Assembly: GCA_003574785.1 (NCBI GenBank)
Contig: QORU01000001.1
Coordinates: forward strand, 372,001-436,000
Direction of reading: 5' to 3'
Length of the DNA stretch: 64,000 bases
Source: Taklimakanibacter deserti
GTDB taxonomy: Bacteria; Pseudomonadota; Alphaproteobacteria; Rhizobiales; Aestuariivirgaceae
In this document: positions 36,069 to 45,993 of the stretch, piece after piece
Layout of the letters: every line of letters starts with the position of its first letter
Position numbering within the stretch: position 1 is the first letter of the stretch
The notes under the pieces: model-generated
What the model saw: only the letters and a program-made list of their open reading frames with translations
Databases searched by the model: none
Told to the model about the DNA's origin: nothing
Translations under genes and position numbers: made by a program

Positions 36069-37115
36069 ATGAACTGGCAAGAGATTCCCGCCGCACTGCT
36101 CGAAGGCTTTCGCGACGGCATGGTCATTCCCGCCCATCCCCTGGCGCTCGACCAGCAGCGCCGGCTCGACCCGCGCCGCCAGAAGGCGCTGACGCGCTAT
36201 TACATCGATGCCGGCGCCGGCGGGCTCGCGGTCGGGGTGCATACGACGCAGTTTGCGATACGCGAGAACGGCCTCTATCGGCCGGTCCTCGAAATCGCCG
36301 CCGAAACGGCGGCCGCCTGGAGCAATCGGCCCGTCATGAAGATCGCAGGCGCCGTCGGCCGCACGGTTCAGGCGCTGGAGGAGGCCCGCACCGCGCGAGC
36401 GCTCGGCTATCATGCGGTGCTGCTCGGTCTCGCGGCCCTCAAGGGCGCGAGCGAGGACGAGCTCGTCGAGCATTGCGCGGCGGTCGCCAGGGAAATGCCG
36501 GTCATCGGCTTCTATCTGCAGACGGCGGTCGGCGGCATGCCGCTATCGGCACGTTTCTGGGAACGTTTCGCCCGTATAGAGAATGTCATCGGCATCAAGG
36601 TGGCGCCCTTCAACCGCTATGCCACGCTCGATGTGATCAAGGGTGTCGCCGCCGCGGGCGCGCTCCGGCGCATCGCGCTCTATACCGGCAATGACGATCA
36701 CATCGTGCTCGATCTGATCCTGCCGTTCCACAGCGAAGCGGGCGAGGCGCGGTTTTCCGGCGGCCTGCTCGGCCATTGGTGCGTGTGGACCAGACCTGCG
36801 GTCGAGCTCCTGGCAAAATGCAAGGCCGCACGGCGCGCGCCGGCCGTCGCCAAGGAGCTGCTGGCCCTCGACAGCGCCGTCACCGATTGCAATGCCGCCT
36901 TCTTCGACGCGGCGAATAATTTCCATGGCGTCATCGCCGGCTGCCACGAGGTCTTGCGGCGCCAGGGCCTGCTTGCCGGGCGCTGGTGCATCGACCCAAA
37001 GGAGGATCTGAGCCCCGGCCAGGCCGAGGCCATCGACCGGGTCTATCGGCTCTATCCTGAGCTCAATGACGATGCCTTCGTCGCGGCCAATCTGGAGCGC
37101 TGGCTCGCCACGTGA
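36069..37115 (+). CDS. Dihydrodipicolinate synthase (DapA) family protein
   Basis: 348 residues from ATG 36069, preceded by GAGGAAGAGG. A TTG at 36054 overlaps the previous gene and is less likely. A TIM-barrel of the class-I aldolase/lyase group: the Schiff-base Lys fits in VIGIKVAPFNRY. The usual Tyr-Asn-x-Pro motif is altered to GFYLQTAVGG. This argues against housekeeping lysine synthesis and for a catabolic aldolase or dehydratase acting on a sugar-acid-like compound. Third gene of the TetR-controlled operon. Confidence 0.82.
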   Translation: MNWQEIPAALLEGFRDGMVIPAHPLALDQQRRLDPRRQKALTRYYIDAGAGGLAVGVHTTQFAIRENGLYRPVLEIAAETAAAWSNRPVMKIAGAVGRTVQALEEARTARALGYHAVLLGLAALKGASEDELVEHCAAVAREMPVIGFYLQTAVGGMPLSARFWERFARIENVIGIKVAPFNRYATLDVIKGVAAAGALRRIALYTGNDDHIVLDLILPFHSEAGEARFSGGLLGHWCVWTRPAVELLAKCKAARRAPAVAKELLALDSAVTDCNAAFFDAANNFHGVIAGCHEVLRRQGLLAGRWCIDPKEDLSPGQAEAIDRVYRLYPELNDDAFVAANLERWLAT

Positions 37116-37158
37116 TTTTTTTGACAGCACGCTTGAGCGATGGCAGAGCTAGTCTGTC

Positions 37159-37920
37159 ATGGCAGATCAATCCCCCACCGCCGCCGTCCTGTTGATCGGA
37201 GACGAAATCCTCTCCGGCCGCACCAAGGACAAGAATCTCGGCTTCATCGCCGATTACCTGACCGCTCTCGGCATCGACCTTAAGGAAGCCCGCGTCGTGC
37301 CCGATATCGAGGACGAGATCGTCGCTGCCGTGAACGCGCTGCGCCGGCGCTACACCTATGTCTTCACCACCGGCGGCATCGGCCCCACTCATGACGACAT
37401 CACCGCCGATGCCGTAGCGAAAGCTTTCGGCGTCCCGATCGATCATCACCCGCAAGCGGTCGAGATTCTGCTCGCCCATTTCAAGCAGATCGGGCGCGAG
37501 CCGAACGAGGCGCGCCTGCGCATGGCGCGGACACCGGAGGGGGCGAGCCTCATCACCAATCCTGTCTCCAAGGCGCCGGGCTTCCAGATCGGCAATGTGT
37601 TCGTCATGGCCGGCATTCCCAAGGTCATGAATGCGATGATGGAGGACGTGGCGCCGAGGCTCGAGCGCGGCAAGCCCGTCATATCGCAGACGATCACCAT
37701 CGAAGGCGGGGAGGGCGACGTGGCGAAGCCGCTCAAGGACATCCAGGAGCGCTCGCCTCAGGTCATCATCGGGTCCTATCCCTTCGAAAGCCCGCAAGGC
37801 TTCGCCACCAACCTGGTCTTGCGCTCGCGCGACCAGGCCGCTTTGGCGACCGCCATGAACGAGGTGCGCCAGATGGCGGCCGAGCTTACCAGGAGCGGAA
37901 AGGTGCGAGGCTGGTCCTGA
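37159..37920 (+). CDS. CinA N-terminal-type molybdopterin-binding domain protein
   Basis: 253 residues of the MoCF_biosynth/CinA N-terminal fold (AAVLLIGDEILSGRTKDKN, VFTTGGIGPTHDDITADAVAKAFG). The CinA C-terminal amidohydrolase domain is absent. Stand-alone proteins of this type are common in alphaproteobacteria and may act as nucleotide pyrophosphatases; the role is unsettled. The 3' end overlaps the convergent glycosyltransferase gene by 35 bp. Confidence 0.85.
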   Translation: MADQSPTAAVLLIGDEILSGRTKDKNLGFIADYLTALGIDLKEARVVPDIEDEIVAAVNALRRRYTYVFTTGGIGPTHDDITADAVAKAFGVPIDHHPQAVEILLAHFKQIGREPNEARLRMARTPEGASLITNPVSKAPGFQIGNVFVMAGIPKVMNAMMEDVAPRLERGKPVISQTITIEGGEGDVAKPLKDIQERSPQVIIGSYPFESPQGFATNLVLRSRDQAALATAMNEVRQMAAELTRSGKVRGWS

Positions 37921-38956
37921 CGTCGCCCGCAGGCTCGGCGGATGACCGGCCGATCGGCACCAGCGAGTCGGCGAAGATCTGTGCGGTACGCTCCCAGGTG
38001 AAGCGCTGGCTTCCCTGATGGACCTTGTCGCGATCGAGGGTCAGCGCGCGCAGGATGGCGAGCTTCAGATGCTTGTCGAGCGCGCCGGTGACGCCGTCCT
38101 GAACCACATCGATCGGGCTCGGCACGTCGAAAGCGGCAACCGGCGTGCCTGAGGCCATGGCTTCGAGCATGACCAGGCCGAAAGTGTCGGTGAGGCTTGG
38201 AAAGACGAAGACATCGGCCGACGCCATCATGCGGGCAAGCTCCTCGCCGAAGCGGTAGCCGAAGAACACGGCATCGGGAAAGCGCTTTTCGAGCTCGGGC
38301 CGCTGCGGTCCGTCGCCGATGACGAGCCTGGTGCCGGGCAAATCGAGGGCGAGGAAGGCCTCGATGTTCTTTTCCGGCGCCAGGCGCCCGACATAGAGCG
38401 AGATCGGGCGCGGCAGATCGAGGGCGGTGCGCTCATAGGGGCGGAACAGCGTGTGATCGACGCCGCGCGTCCAGGTTTTGACATTGACGAAGCCGCGCGC
38501 TTCGAGGTCATTGGCGATGCTGCGGGTCGGCACCAGGACGGTGCGGCTCGCCCCATGGAATTTGCGCAGCATCGACCAGGAGGCGGCCGCGAGACCGGGC
38601 AGGGGCAGGCGCAGCGCCAGATAATCGGCGAAACGCGTGTGAAATCCGCTGGTGAACGGGATGTTATGCCGCCGGCAATGCGCCCGCGCCGCCCAGCCCA
38701 AGGGACCTTCGGTCGCGATATAGATCGCATCGGGCGCGATCTTGGTCAGTTCGCGGCCGAGCCCGCGCGATGTGATGAGGGCCAGGGGGATCTCGGGGTA
38801 GAACGGAGCCGGCAGCGCCCATCGGCCCTCCGGCGAGATGATCTTCACCTCATGGCCGCCTTTCGCGAGTTCGCCCGCGACGGCGCTCAGCGTACGGACG
38901 ACGCCGTTAACTTGCGGGTACCAGGCGTCCGTTACGATGACTATCCGCATTGGCAT
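37886..38956 (-). CDS. Glycosyltransferase family 4 protein
   Basis: 356 residues with the GT-B architecture: N-terminal Rossmann half (RIVIVTDAWYPQVNGVVRTL) and nucleotide-sugar half (ISLYVGRLAPEKNIEAFLAL, VFPSLTDTFGLVMLEAMASGTPV). The E-x7-E motif lies in the latter. It resembles MgtA/SqdX-type enzymes that add mannose or other sugars to lipids. The gene overlaps the upstream LpxH-like gene by 50 bp, an unusually long overlap that suggests tight co-expression. A role in cell-envelope glycolipid synthesis is inferred. Confidence 0.85.
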   Translation of the reverse strand: MPMRIVIVTDAWYPQVNGVVRTLSAVAGELAKGGHEVKIISPEGRWALPAPFYPEIPLALITSRGLGRELTKIAPDAIYIATEGPLGWAARAHCRRHNIPFTSGFHTRFADYLALRLPLPGLAAASWSMLRKFHGASRTVLVPTRSIANDLEARGFVNVKTWTRGVDHTLFRPYERTALDLPRPISLYVGRLAPEKNIEAFLALDLPGTRLVIGDGPQRPELEKRFPDAVFFGYRFGEELARMMASADVFVFPSLTDTFGLVMLEAMASGTPVAAFDVPSPIDVVQDGVTGALDKHLKLAILRALTLDRDKVHQGSQRFTWERTAQIFADSLVPIGRSSAEPAGDVRTSLAPFRSW

Positions 38957-39728
38957 CCTCTAGCAAGGTGTCGCGAAGCTTTGCCCATTCGATGATCTCG
39001 AAGCGGCCGTCATGATGCTCGATGAGGGCGGTGCAGCTTTCGACCCAGTCGCCGTCATTCATGTAGTGGATGTCGTCGATCATGCGGTTGTCGGGCGTGT
39101 GGATGTGGCCGCAAATCACGCCTTGCGCGCCGCGCTGGCGGGCCTCGCGCACCACCGCGTCCTCGAAATGCGAGATGAATTCGACCGCCTTCTTGACCCG
39201 GAATTTGAGATAGGCGGAGAGCGACCAATAGGGCAGGCGGAAGAGGCGGCGGCCACGGTTGACGAGGCCGTTCACCATCATCGAGATCTCATAGGCGCGG
39301 TCGCCGAGGCGGGCGAGCCACGGCGCATAGCGCACGATGCCGTCATATTTGTCGCCATGCAGCACCAGATAGCGCTTGCCGTTGGCGGCATGGTGGATGG
39401 CATCCTCGAGCACCGCGACCCGGCCCATGCGCAGATTGCGGAAGTCGCGGAACTTGTCGTCGTGATTGCCGGGAATGTAGATGACCTTCGTGCCTTTGCG
39501 CGCCTTGCGCAGGATCTTCTGGATCAGGTCGTTATGGAGCTGGTCCCAGAACCAGGCCTTCTCCAGGGCCCAGTTGTCGACGAGGTCGCCGACGATATAG
39601 AGCCAGTCGGATTCGGTGACGCGCAGGAAATCGAGGAGATATTGAACCTGCGCTCTCCTCGTCCCCATATGGATGTCGGAGATGAAGATGGCGCGGTAGC
39701 GGGTCGTCGGTCTCGTGAGTGCGTTCAT
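38907..39728 (-). CDS. LpxH-like metallophosphoesterase (UDP-2,3-diacylglucosamine diphosphatase family)
   Basis: 273 residues of the calcineurin-like phosphoesterase fold. Metal motifs are all present: SDIHMG, GDLVDNW, GNHDD, HGDKYD and CGHIHTP. Resembles LpxH, which cleaves UDP-diacylglucosamine in lipid A synthesis. However, many alphaproteobacteria use LpxI for that step, so this paralogue, paired with a glycosyltransferase, may act on a different envelope lipid or nucleotide-sugar. The 50-bp overlap with the downstream glycosyltransferase is noteworthy. Confidence 0.82.
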   Translation of the reverse strand: MNALTRPTTRYRAIFISDIHMGTRRAQVQYLLDFLRVTESDWLYIVGDLVDNWALEKAWFWDQLHNDLIQKILRKARKGTKVIYIPGNHDDKFRDFRNLRMGRVAVLEDAIHHAANGKRYLVLHGDKYDGIVRYAPWLARLGDRAYEISMMVNGLVNRGRRLFRLPYWSLSAYLKFRVKKAVEFISHFEDAVVREARQRGAQGVICGHIHTPDNRMIDDIHYMNDGDWVESCTALIEHHDGRFEIIEWAKLRDTLLEDANADSHRNGRLVPAS

Positions 39729-39869
39729 CGGCCAGGCTGCCTGGTTATGGTGACCTTAGGCCTGACTCCCGTGAAGGTATCATGACAGTGCACGGATAAA
39801 GATGACGCGGGAGCGTGCCAATTGCATGGTCCAGGACGAAGCGGCATAACAGCGCTTTCGGAGGATGAG

Positions 39870-40367
39870 ATGGACGAGAAGTGGCAGAAGAGTTTTCCGG
39901 TCTCCTGGGATCAGTTCCACCGTGACGCCCGGGCGCTGGCCTGGCGGCTGCATGGCGAGGGGCCGTTCTCGGCCGTGGTGGCGATCACCCGGGGCGGGCT
40001 CGTGCCGGCGGCGGTGGTGGCGCGCGAGCTCGGCATCCGGGTCATCGAGACGGTCTGCATCGCCTCCTACGACTATGAGAAGCAGGGCGAGCTCCAGGTG
40101 CTGAAGAAGGTCGGTGAGACCATCGCCGGGACCGACGGCGGCAAGCAGGTCCTGATCGTCGATGATCTCGTCGACACCGGCGCCACCGCCCGGGTGGTCC
40201 GCGCCATGCTGCCCCATGCGCATTTCGCCACCGTCTATGCGAAGCCCGAGGGGCGACCGCTGGTCGACACCTTCGTCACCGAAGTGAGCCAGGACACCTG
40301 GATCTATCTGCCCTGGGACATGGGGCTTGCCTTCACGCCCCCGATCCGCGACGGGGCGAAGGTATGA
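39870..40367 (+). CDS. gpt: Xanthine phosphoribosyltransferase
   Basis: 165 residues from ATG 39870, preceded by GGAGGATGAG. The PRPP-binding loop is [13 protein letters not shown] near residue 95, and the overall length and motif order ([20 protein letters not shown]) match Gpt. It salvages xanthine and guanine with PRPP in the cytoplasm. It stands alone between the LpxH-like gene and the convergent glucokinase gene. Confidence 0.9.
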   Translation: MDEKWQKSFPVSWDQFHRDARALAWRLHGEGPFSAVVAITRGGLVPAAVVARELGIRVIETVCIASYDYEKQGELQVLKKVGETIAGTDGGKQVLIVDDLVDTGATARVVRAMLPHAHFATVYAKPEGRPLVDTFVTEVSQDTWIYLPWDMGLAFTPPIRDGAKV

Positions 40368-40376
40368 TCATCCAGG

Positions 40377-41057
40377 TCAGACGTGCAGGCGGCGATCCAG
40401 CCACAAAGCAAAGCCGCCCTTGAACGCATTGGCGTTGTCGCCGCGGCGGGCATTGGGCGGCAGGGATTTCAATCTTTCGACATTGCCGCCGCCGATCACG
40501 ACATAGTCCGGCTCCAGTGCCGCCGTCAGTTGCGCGATGGCGGCAAACACGTGCTTCTCCCACTTCGCATGCCCGCGCTTTTCGAGGCTGGCTTCGCCGA
40601 GATAGTCCTCGAAGCTGCGTCCCTTGCGGTAAGGCAGGTGCGCCAGTTCCATGGGCAAGGCGACATGATCGACGATCATGGCAGCGCCGAGGCCGGTGCC
40701 CAGTCCCAGAAACAGCATGCGCCCACCCTCATAGCTGCCGATCGCCTGCATCAGCGCATCGTTGATGATGCGGACGGGCTTCCCGAAGCGCTTGGCGAAA
40801 TCAAAGCCGACCCAGCCCTTGGCCAGATTGTGCGGCTCGGACAGGATGCGGTTGTGGATGACCGGCCCCGGATAGCCCATCGCGATGACATCATAGGTCA
40901 TGCCCTTGGCGAGTTGCTCCACCGCGTCGGCCATGGCGGATGCATCCATGCCGGGTCCCGACACGGCCCTGCGCTCGTCGCCGCCTGAGCTCTCCATGAT
41001 CTTGACATGCGAGCCGCCGATATCGATCGCCAGCACGATCCGCGCTTTATCGGTCAT
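40377..41057 (-). CDS. Polyphosphate glucokinase-type ROK kinase
   Basis: 226 residues from ATG 41057, with AAGGAAG seven bases upstream; this overlaps the end of zwf by 11 bp. The phosphate-binding motif is [13 protein letters not shown], and the glucose/catalytic region reads [15 protein letters not shown] with the ROK-type Asp. The C-terminal half contains [14 protein letters not shown] and MELAHLPY. The pattern matches polyphosphate-dependent glucokinases, which phosphorylate glucose with polyP or ATP. Operon order glucoamylase, zwf, glucokinase makes biochemical sense: glucan to glucose to G6P to 6-phosphogluconolactone. Confidence 0.85.
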   Translation of the reverse strand: MTDKARIVLAIDIGGSHVKIMESSGGDERRAVSGPGMDASAMADAVEQLAKGMTYDVIAMGYPGPVIHNRILSEPHNLAKGWVGFDFAKRFGKPVRIINDALMQAIGSYEGGRMLFLGLGTGLGAAMIVDHVALPMELAHLPYRKGRSFEDYLGEASLEKRGHAKWEKHVFAAIAQLTAALEPDYVVIGGGNVERLKSLPPNARRGDNANAFKGGFALWLDRRLHV

Positions 41058-42444
41058 GGATGCTTCCTTCACGGTTCGGATCCACCCAGCCGCCGGGCGG
41101 CGCGAAATCCTTCATGGCATCGACGGGTCCCCAGGTGCCGGGCGGGTAGGGCTGAGGTCGATCCTTGAGGTCGAGCACGGGATCGACGATCCGCCAGGCG
41201 AGCTCGGCTGCGTCCGCCCGGGTAAAGAGCTGGCGCCTGCCGTTCATGGCGTCGCCGATCAGCCGTTCATAGGGCATCATGTCGTCGGTCGTATCGTCGA
41301 GCGCGTCCAGCTCGACATCCTCGCCGGTCATGCCTTCACCGGGAGCCTTGCGGCGCGCACCAATGCCGATCATGACCTGCGGGCCGACCCGGAACCGCAG
41401 ATAGTTGCCGTCGGCGGCCGAAACCTCGTCGAACAGGGCGACAGGCGGCCGGCGGAAGCGCACCACGACCTCGGTGGCCCGCACCGGCAAGAACTTGCCG
41501 GCGCGGATATAGAACGGCACATCCTTCCATCGCCAAGTGTCGACGAAGAGGCGGACGGCGGCAAAAGTCTCGACGGTGGATGCAGGCGCGACGCCCGGCT
41601 CTTTGTCATAACCCTGGAACTGACCGCGAACCAGGTCCTTCCCGGAAAGCGGACGGATGGATTTGAGGATCTGCACCTTCTCATCGCTCAGGTCCTCGGG
41701 CCCGCTGCTGACCGGTGGCTCCATCGCGAGCAGCAGCAGCACGTTGATCAGATGGTTCTGGATCACATCGCGAATGCAGCCGACTTCGTCATAGAATTTG
41801 CCGCGCCCGGCAATGCCGAAGTCTTCGGCCATGGTGATCTGCACGCTTTCCACATAGGTGCGGTTCCATACCGGCTCGAGAAAGGCATTGGCGAAGCGGA
41901 AATAGATCAGGTTCTGCACCGCCTCCTTGCCGAGGTAATGATCGATGCGGAACACCGCGTCCTCGTCGAACACGGCACGCAGCACGCGGTTCAGCGCCTG
42001 CGCCGAGGCGAGATCGCGGCCGAACGGCTTTTCGACCATCAGCCGCGCCTCCTCCGCAATGCCGGCCGCCTTGAGGGCCTGGATCACGGTGCCGAACAGG
42101 GAAGGCGGAATGGCGAGATAGTAGAGGGGCCGGTGAGCCGCGCCCAGGGTTTCACGCAGTCGCTCGAAGGTCGCCGCACTCTTGTAGTCGCCGCTCACAT
42201 AGCGCAGCAGGCCCTTGAGCTTGGCGAAGACAGCCTCATCGATCGTGCCGAACTGCTTGAGGATGCCGTCGCGGGCGCGTGCGGCCAGACGCTCGATATC
42301 CCAGTCATCGAGCGCCACGCCGATGATCGGCTCGCTGATATGCCCCCGCCGCACCATCTGATAGAGCGAGGGCAGGATCATCTTGTGCGCCAGGTCGCCG
42401 GTTACGCCGAAGACCACAAGGGCGTCGGACCTCTCCTGCATCAT
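41047..42444 (-). CDS. zwf: Glucose-6-phosphate 1-dehydrogenase
   Basis: 465 residues. NADP-binding [16 protein letters not shown] at the N-terminus and the substrate signature RIDHYLGKE near residue 172 define the enzyme. It oxidises glucose-6-phosphate to 6-phosphogluconolactone for the pentose-phosphate/Entner-Doudoroff routes. Usual partners pgl and edd are not adjacent; instead the gene lies between a glucoamylase and a glucokinase. Confidence 0.93.
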   Translation of the reverse strand: MMQERSDALVVFGVTGDLAHKMILPSLYQMVRRGHISEPIIGVALDDWDIERLAARARDGILKQFGTIDEAVFAKLKGLLRYVSGDYKSAATFERLRETLGAAHRPLYYLAIPPSLFGTVIQALKAAGIAEEARLMVEKPFGRDLASAQALNRVLRAVFDEDAVFRIDHYLGKEAVQNLIYFRFANAFLEPVWNRTYVESVQITMAEDFGIAGRGKFYDEVGCIRDVIQNHLINVLLLLAMEPPVSSGPEDLSDEKVQILKSIRPLSGKDLVRGQFQGYDKEPGVAPASTVETFAAVRLFVDTWRWKDVPFYIRAGKFLPVRATEVVVRFRRPPVALFDEVSAADGNYLRFRVGPQVMIGIGARRKAPGEGMTGEDVELDALDDTTDDMMPYERLIGDAMNGRRQLFTRADAAELAWRIVDPVLDLKDRPQPYPPGTWGPVDAMKDFAPPGGWVDPNREGSIHDR

Positions 42445-42463
42445 CGCAACTCCTGTTTTGGTC

Positions 42464-44872
42464 TCAAGCCTCTATGATGCGGACCTGGAAGTCGACATTT
42501 TCCCAGTGCTCTTTGTCCAGCCACAGGAATGTAAATACCACAGACCGTCCGACCTCCAACCGGGCCGTGTCGAGATCGGCCACATGGGTGTCGAAAGCGG
42601 TCGCGCGCGTCGTGAGATCCGACACCTTTGTCCAGCCATCGGTGCTCCAATGCACCATTGCCCGTGCGGCGAGTTCCAGCCGCAGGATCTTGCCGTGCGG
42701 GATGGTGGCCAGCCGATTGTCGAAGCGCCAGATGCGCAGCGCAGACGGCGTCCGGCGCTCAACGTAACGCGCGACGGTCTGTGGCGGCATGTCGAAGACA
42801 GCGCCATCCGCCAGGGACCGCAAGAGCTTGATGTGCTCGGCATGGGCCCAGACCAGCGGCATGGCGCTGCCCGAGGGGCGGCCGAAGAACAACTCGCGCT
42901 GAGGCATGTCCGGGCCGTCCCAGCTCTGCTCGGGCAGCAGCCCCTCAGGCCCGGCCGAGGCCTCGAGCGTCTCAAGCAGGCTTTCAGCGGCCTCGCGGTG
43001 CCCGGCCGCCAGCTCGTAATGTGCCCGCTCACCGGCGAGCAACGGCCAGGGGCGTCCCTGGCCGATGCCGTCGAACGGGCTACCGTCCGGATTTTCGCCA
43101 TAGCCGTCGCCGGTGTAGCGATACCAGAGCGGGCCTTGCGGCAGGTCGGCGCGCAAAGTGCGATCGATGACCTTGATGGTGTCGATGATGCGCGGATCGT
43201 CCGGGGCGCGCAGGCCGAACCGCACCAGCGCCAGAGCGTCCGGGCTCACGACATTCCATGTCGGCAGCAGGGACTTGTCGACGACCTGGTTGCGGATGGG
43301 TGTCTGCCCCTGGTTGGCCCTCGCCACATCGGTAACGCCGCTGCCGCCGATGCGCACATAATAGCCCCGAACGCCCGCAGCGGCGCAGATGCCGGGGTCG
43401 CCGACGAAAGTCCAGTTCTCGATCTGCTCGTTCCAGCAATCGGCGGTTTCCCGCAAATGCCGCGCCGCCGGCTCATCGCCGCGGTCTTCGAGAAGATCGG
43501 CGGCGGCCAGCAGGCCCGCAACCTCCACCGCCAGCGTGAACGGACTATAGCCGCCGTCCTCTTCCCAGCGGTCCTGGCTGGTGGCGGGACCGTTGGCGAT
43601 GATGTAGCCCGCGGCGCGACGGATCATCGGAACGAAGTCGTCGAGGAGCTTGCCCGTCAAATGGTTGTGGCGGTGCAACAGATCGGCCAGCAGGAGAGGA
43701 AAGGCGCATTCGTCCATCTGCACGCCGCGCCAATAGGGGCGGCCGTCGAGCCAGAGATTTTGCGCCCAGCGACCTGAAGGGAGTTGCACCTCGCGCAGAT
43801 ATTGCAGGATGGCGAGCGCTCCCTTGTGGTCGCCGGCGGCAAGGAAGCCTCCCGCCGTCTCGACAAGGTCGCGCGGCCAGACGAGGTGGTAGCCGCCCAG
43901 GTCGTCATCACCCTTGCTCGCCCCCCAGGGGATGGAGAGGCTCGCGACCACCGCACCCGGCCGATACACCGCGCGATGCGCCGCGAGGACAGAAGTCGAG
44001 ACACGGTAGGCGTTGCCCTTTTCGCTGGCGCCCCGGCCGAGCGGGCGCAGGCCTTTCTGCCATGCTCGCCAGTTGGCGGAATAGGCCTGAAGCGCAGCGT
44101 CGAACCCGTCGCGCAAGCTCGCCAGCACGTGGGCGCCGGCCTCACTCTCCGACTGGCCGAAACCCAAGGCCAGCACCGCCGTATCGGCCGCATCCGAGAA
44201 ATCGATCTCGCCGGTCAAGGCAATATTGCCGTCATCGGCTCGCTGATATTGGGGATCGATCTCGCCGGCGCGAAGCAATTGCTGATAGCCGTCGGATTGC
44301 CCGACAAAGCCCGCCGACCGGGCCTTCCAGGGCAACGAGCACCCGACGGCGAGATAGTGCGAGCGACCCGTGGCAAAGAGCATCGGCGCACCGAGCTGAT
44401 CGCCGAGCCAGCCTGAATTTTCCATCCCGGCATTGACCAGGTGCGGCGCCACAAGGGCATAGACGCGATAGCCCGATGCGTTGTCTGCAAGCACCGTGAA
44501 GGTGATGCGCTGCAGCACGGTTGCCCGGACGGGATCGGAAAGGATGGTCTTCTCGACGCGGTAGCGGCCGTCTCTGGATGTATTGACCACGCGAAACGCC
44601 GGCACCCCGTCTTCCAGATGGCTGGTCACGGTCAGGCAATCGCGCTTCTCTTCGGAAAAATATCCGTCGGGCCCGGTGATCAGGAGGCCGAGATCGCGAA
44701 TGCAGGCACTGTCCACGCGAGGATAGTAGACCTCGTTGAGAATGCCGTGGCTGAGCGTGAACCAAACCGGCGAGGTGACCGAGAGAGCCGTGCCGACGCC
44801 GCTCTTGGCGCTCGACGTCCACCGGGCCGGAATGCCGGGCGCGCCCGGCGCAAAATCAAGAAGCTTGGTCAC
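42464..44872 (-). CDS. Glycoside hydrolase family 15 glucoamylase-like protein
   Basis: 802 residues, GTG start at 44872. A bacterial N-terminal beta-sandwich (about residues 1-280) is followed by an (alpha/alpha)6-barrel ([21 protein letters not shown] near residue 330, [20 protein letters not shown] near residue 435, [12 protein letters not shown] near residue 675). The WEEDGG segment supplies a likely catalytic Glu, and LLPEQ the second. No signal peptide is seen, so it acts on intracellular glucan (glycogen or maltodextrin), releasing glucose for the glucokinase encoded two genes downstream. Confidence 0.88.
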   Translation of the reverse strand: MTKLLDFAPGAPGIPARWTSSAKSGVGTALSVTSPVWFTLSHGILNEVYYPRVDSACIRDLGLLITGPDGYFSEEKRDCLTVTSHLEDGVPAFRVVNTSRDGRYRVEKTILSDPVRATVLQRITFTVLADNASGYRVYALVAPHLVNAGMENSGWLGDQLGAPMLFATGRSHYLAVGCSLPWKARSAGFVGQSDGYQQLLRAGEIDPQYQRADDGNIALTGEIDFSDAADTAVLALGFGQSESEAGAHVLASLRDGFDAALQAYSANWRAWQKGLRPLGRGASEKGNAYRVSTSVLAAHRAVYRPGAVVASLSIPWGASKGDDDLGGYHLVWPRDLVETAGGFLAAGDHKGALAILQYLREVQLPSGRWAQNLWLDGRPYWRGVQMDECAFPLLLADLLHRHNHLTGKLLDDFVPMIRRAAGYIIANGPATSQDRWEEDGGYSPFTLAVEVAGLLAAADLLEDRGDEPAARHLRETADCWNEQIENWTFVGDPGICAAAGVRGYYVRIGGSGVTDVARANQGQTPIRNQVVDKSLLPTWNVVSPDALALVRFGLRAPDDPRIIDTIKVIDRTLRADLPQGPLWYRYTGDGYGENPDGSPFDGIGQGRPWPLLAGERAHYELAAGHREAAESLLETLEASAGPEGLLPEQSWDGPDMPQRELFFGRPSGSAMPLVWAHAEHIKLLRSLADGAVFDMPPQTVARYVERRTPSALRIWRFDNRLATIPHGKILRLELAARAMVHWSTDGWTKVSDLTTRATAFDTHVADLDTARLEVGRSVVFTFLWLDKEHWENVDFQVRIIEA

Positions 44873-45050
44873 GTCGCCCCCGTTTCATTATCGAGACCTT
44901 GCCAAGGCATTCCAGGTGATAACACGTTTGGTTGAGGCCCTCACTATTCCAGATGCTTCACCGTTAAAGCAAACGCGCGTGCCTGCGCGAAGCTGGCACA
45001 AATGCCGTCCTGCGCTCGTTCGTCTAATATATTGTTAAATAACGCGAAAT

Positions 45051-45090
45051 TTGGCGTCTGACGGGATTCGAGCCCGTGATTTTTGCCTTC
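45051..45090 (-). other. tRNA 3'-end-like remnant (T-arm and acceptor strand)
   Basis: On the minus strand, ACGGGCTCGAATCCCGT forms a T-arm (5-bp stem ACGGG/CCCGT, 7-base loop) and is followed by CAGACGCCA, resembling an acceptor 3' strand. No matching 5' half (complement of the acceptor) is found in the next 100 bases. It may be a left-over attachment-site fragment of another integrated element. The tRNA identity is not determined. Confidence 0.4.
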
Positions 45091-45153
45091 GCAGGGCGGA
45101 GCTTGTGGGCCAATCCCCGTCGCGGGGATTCAAGGATGGCGCGAAGGTTTAGA

Positions 45154-45675
45154 TCATTGAGGTTTTGATCGGCCCAAAGCCTTCGTGGCCACTTCAAGCT
45201 TAATGATTGTGTTTCCGATATGTGAGATGCGGACATCGACCCCCTCGCGGATAGGTCCGCCATGGGAAGACGTGTTGTTGAATCCGTTTGTTATGACGAA
45301 GTCCGAATAGCTGAAGTTCACGTGGTTCACACTGAAGCTCTCCATCGCGTGGCCCCTATGAGGCATGGGTATAAAGTCTGTGACCTTGCCCTTCACCGTT
45401 TCGTACTGTCCGGTGGCCAAGGCATATCGAATTGAACGGTATTCGGAAAAAGTCGAGGCAAAAGTAATGGTGGTCCAGCAGATCGCAAAGCCTAGAAAAG
45501 CCCGGCTGAAATAAACCCTGGGCCTGCCTTGCAGTCCACCGGGATGAATCGGCTGCATCAAAAGTGGTGCGAAGACGAGCAGCGCACCGACAACGACGAA
45601 AATCAGCCCAAATGCTGCAAATGGCCAAGTTCTGTAGCCGGTTTGCGCGGCGTCGAAGACGGTCTCAAACTGCAT
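45154..45675 (-). CDS. Hypothetical membrane protein
   Basis: 173 residues, not recognised. Two hydrophobic segments (about 18-40, FAAFGLIFVVVGALLVFAPL, and about 56-76) are followed by a soluble domain with a beta-rich look (GQYETVKGKVTDFIPMP, ESFSVNHVNFSYSD). The base composition is lower in GC than the backbone (33 of 60 in 45301-45360), and the gene lies between two tRNA-derived fragments, so it is probably accessory DNA. Confidence 0.6.
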   Translation of the reverse strand: MQFETVFDAAQTGYRTWPFAAFGLIFVVVGALLVFAPLLMQPIHPGGLQGRPRVYFSRAFLGFAICWTTITFASTFSEYRSIRYALATGQYETVKGKVTDFIPMPHRGHAMESFSVNHVNFSYSDFVITNGFNNTSSHGGPIREGVDVRISHIGNTIIKLEVATKALGRSKPQ

Positions 45676-45705
45676 ATCACAACTCTCGCCGTGAGGCGTG
45701 ATCTA

Positions 45706-45770
45706 TGGTGCCCCCTCCCGGGATCGAACCGGGACGCCTTGTGGGCTCAGGATTTTAAGTCCTGTGCGTC
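45706..45770 (-). repeat. Partial tRNA-Leu copy: att-type direct repeat, left
   Basis: These 65 bases are identical to 49754-49818, the 3' three-quarters of tRNA-Leu(UAA) from the CCA end through the anticodon arm to the start of the D region. The 5' 21 bases are missing, so the copy cannot fold into a tRNA. It marks the left end of a 4-kb element. Confidence 0.9.
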
Positions 45771-45993
45771 GCGTGGAAATCCGTGAAAATTCAAGCAAAC
45801 CGGTCCAGTTTGTCACGCTTTGTTCATGCCTGATCAAGCCCAACTCTGCCCGCAACTCTGCCCCAAGAATGCTCCGAGAACGAATTATGGCGAGCGCCTG
45901 AGGCCATCAGGTCCAGCCTTGCACCTCATTGGCCTTCTGCCGCAGACTGCAGACCTATGGCGACAGGCAAGCGGGGATGATGCTTTGTTCGGT

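Noticed and set aside
40900..42477. Open frame of 525 codons on the plus strand opposite zwf
   Set aside because: Antisense to a clear glucose-6-phosphate dehydrogenase; no motif and biased composition.
45706..45770. A second functional tRNA-Leu
   Set aside because: The 5' acceptor strand and most of the D-arm are missing, so no cloverleaf can form.
45820..45993. Upstream extension of the membrane protein of the tRNA-Leu element
   Set aside because: The extra 58 residues translate attachment-site and repeat DNA (CAACTCTGCCC copies) and look non-coding; the first plausible start is near 45985-45994.
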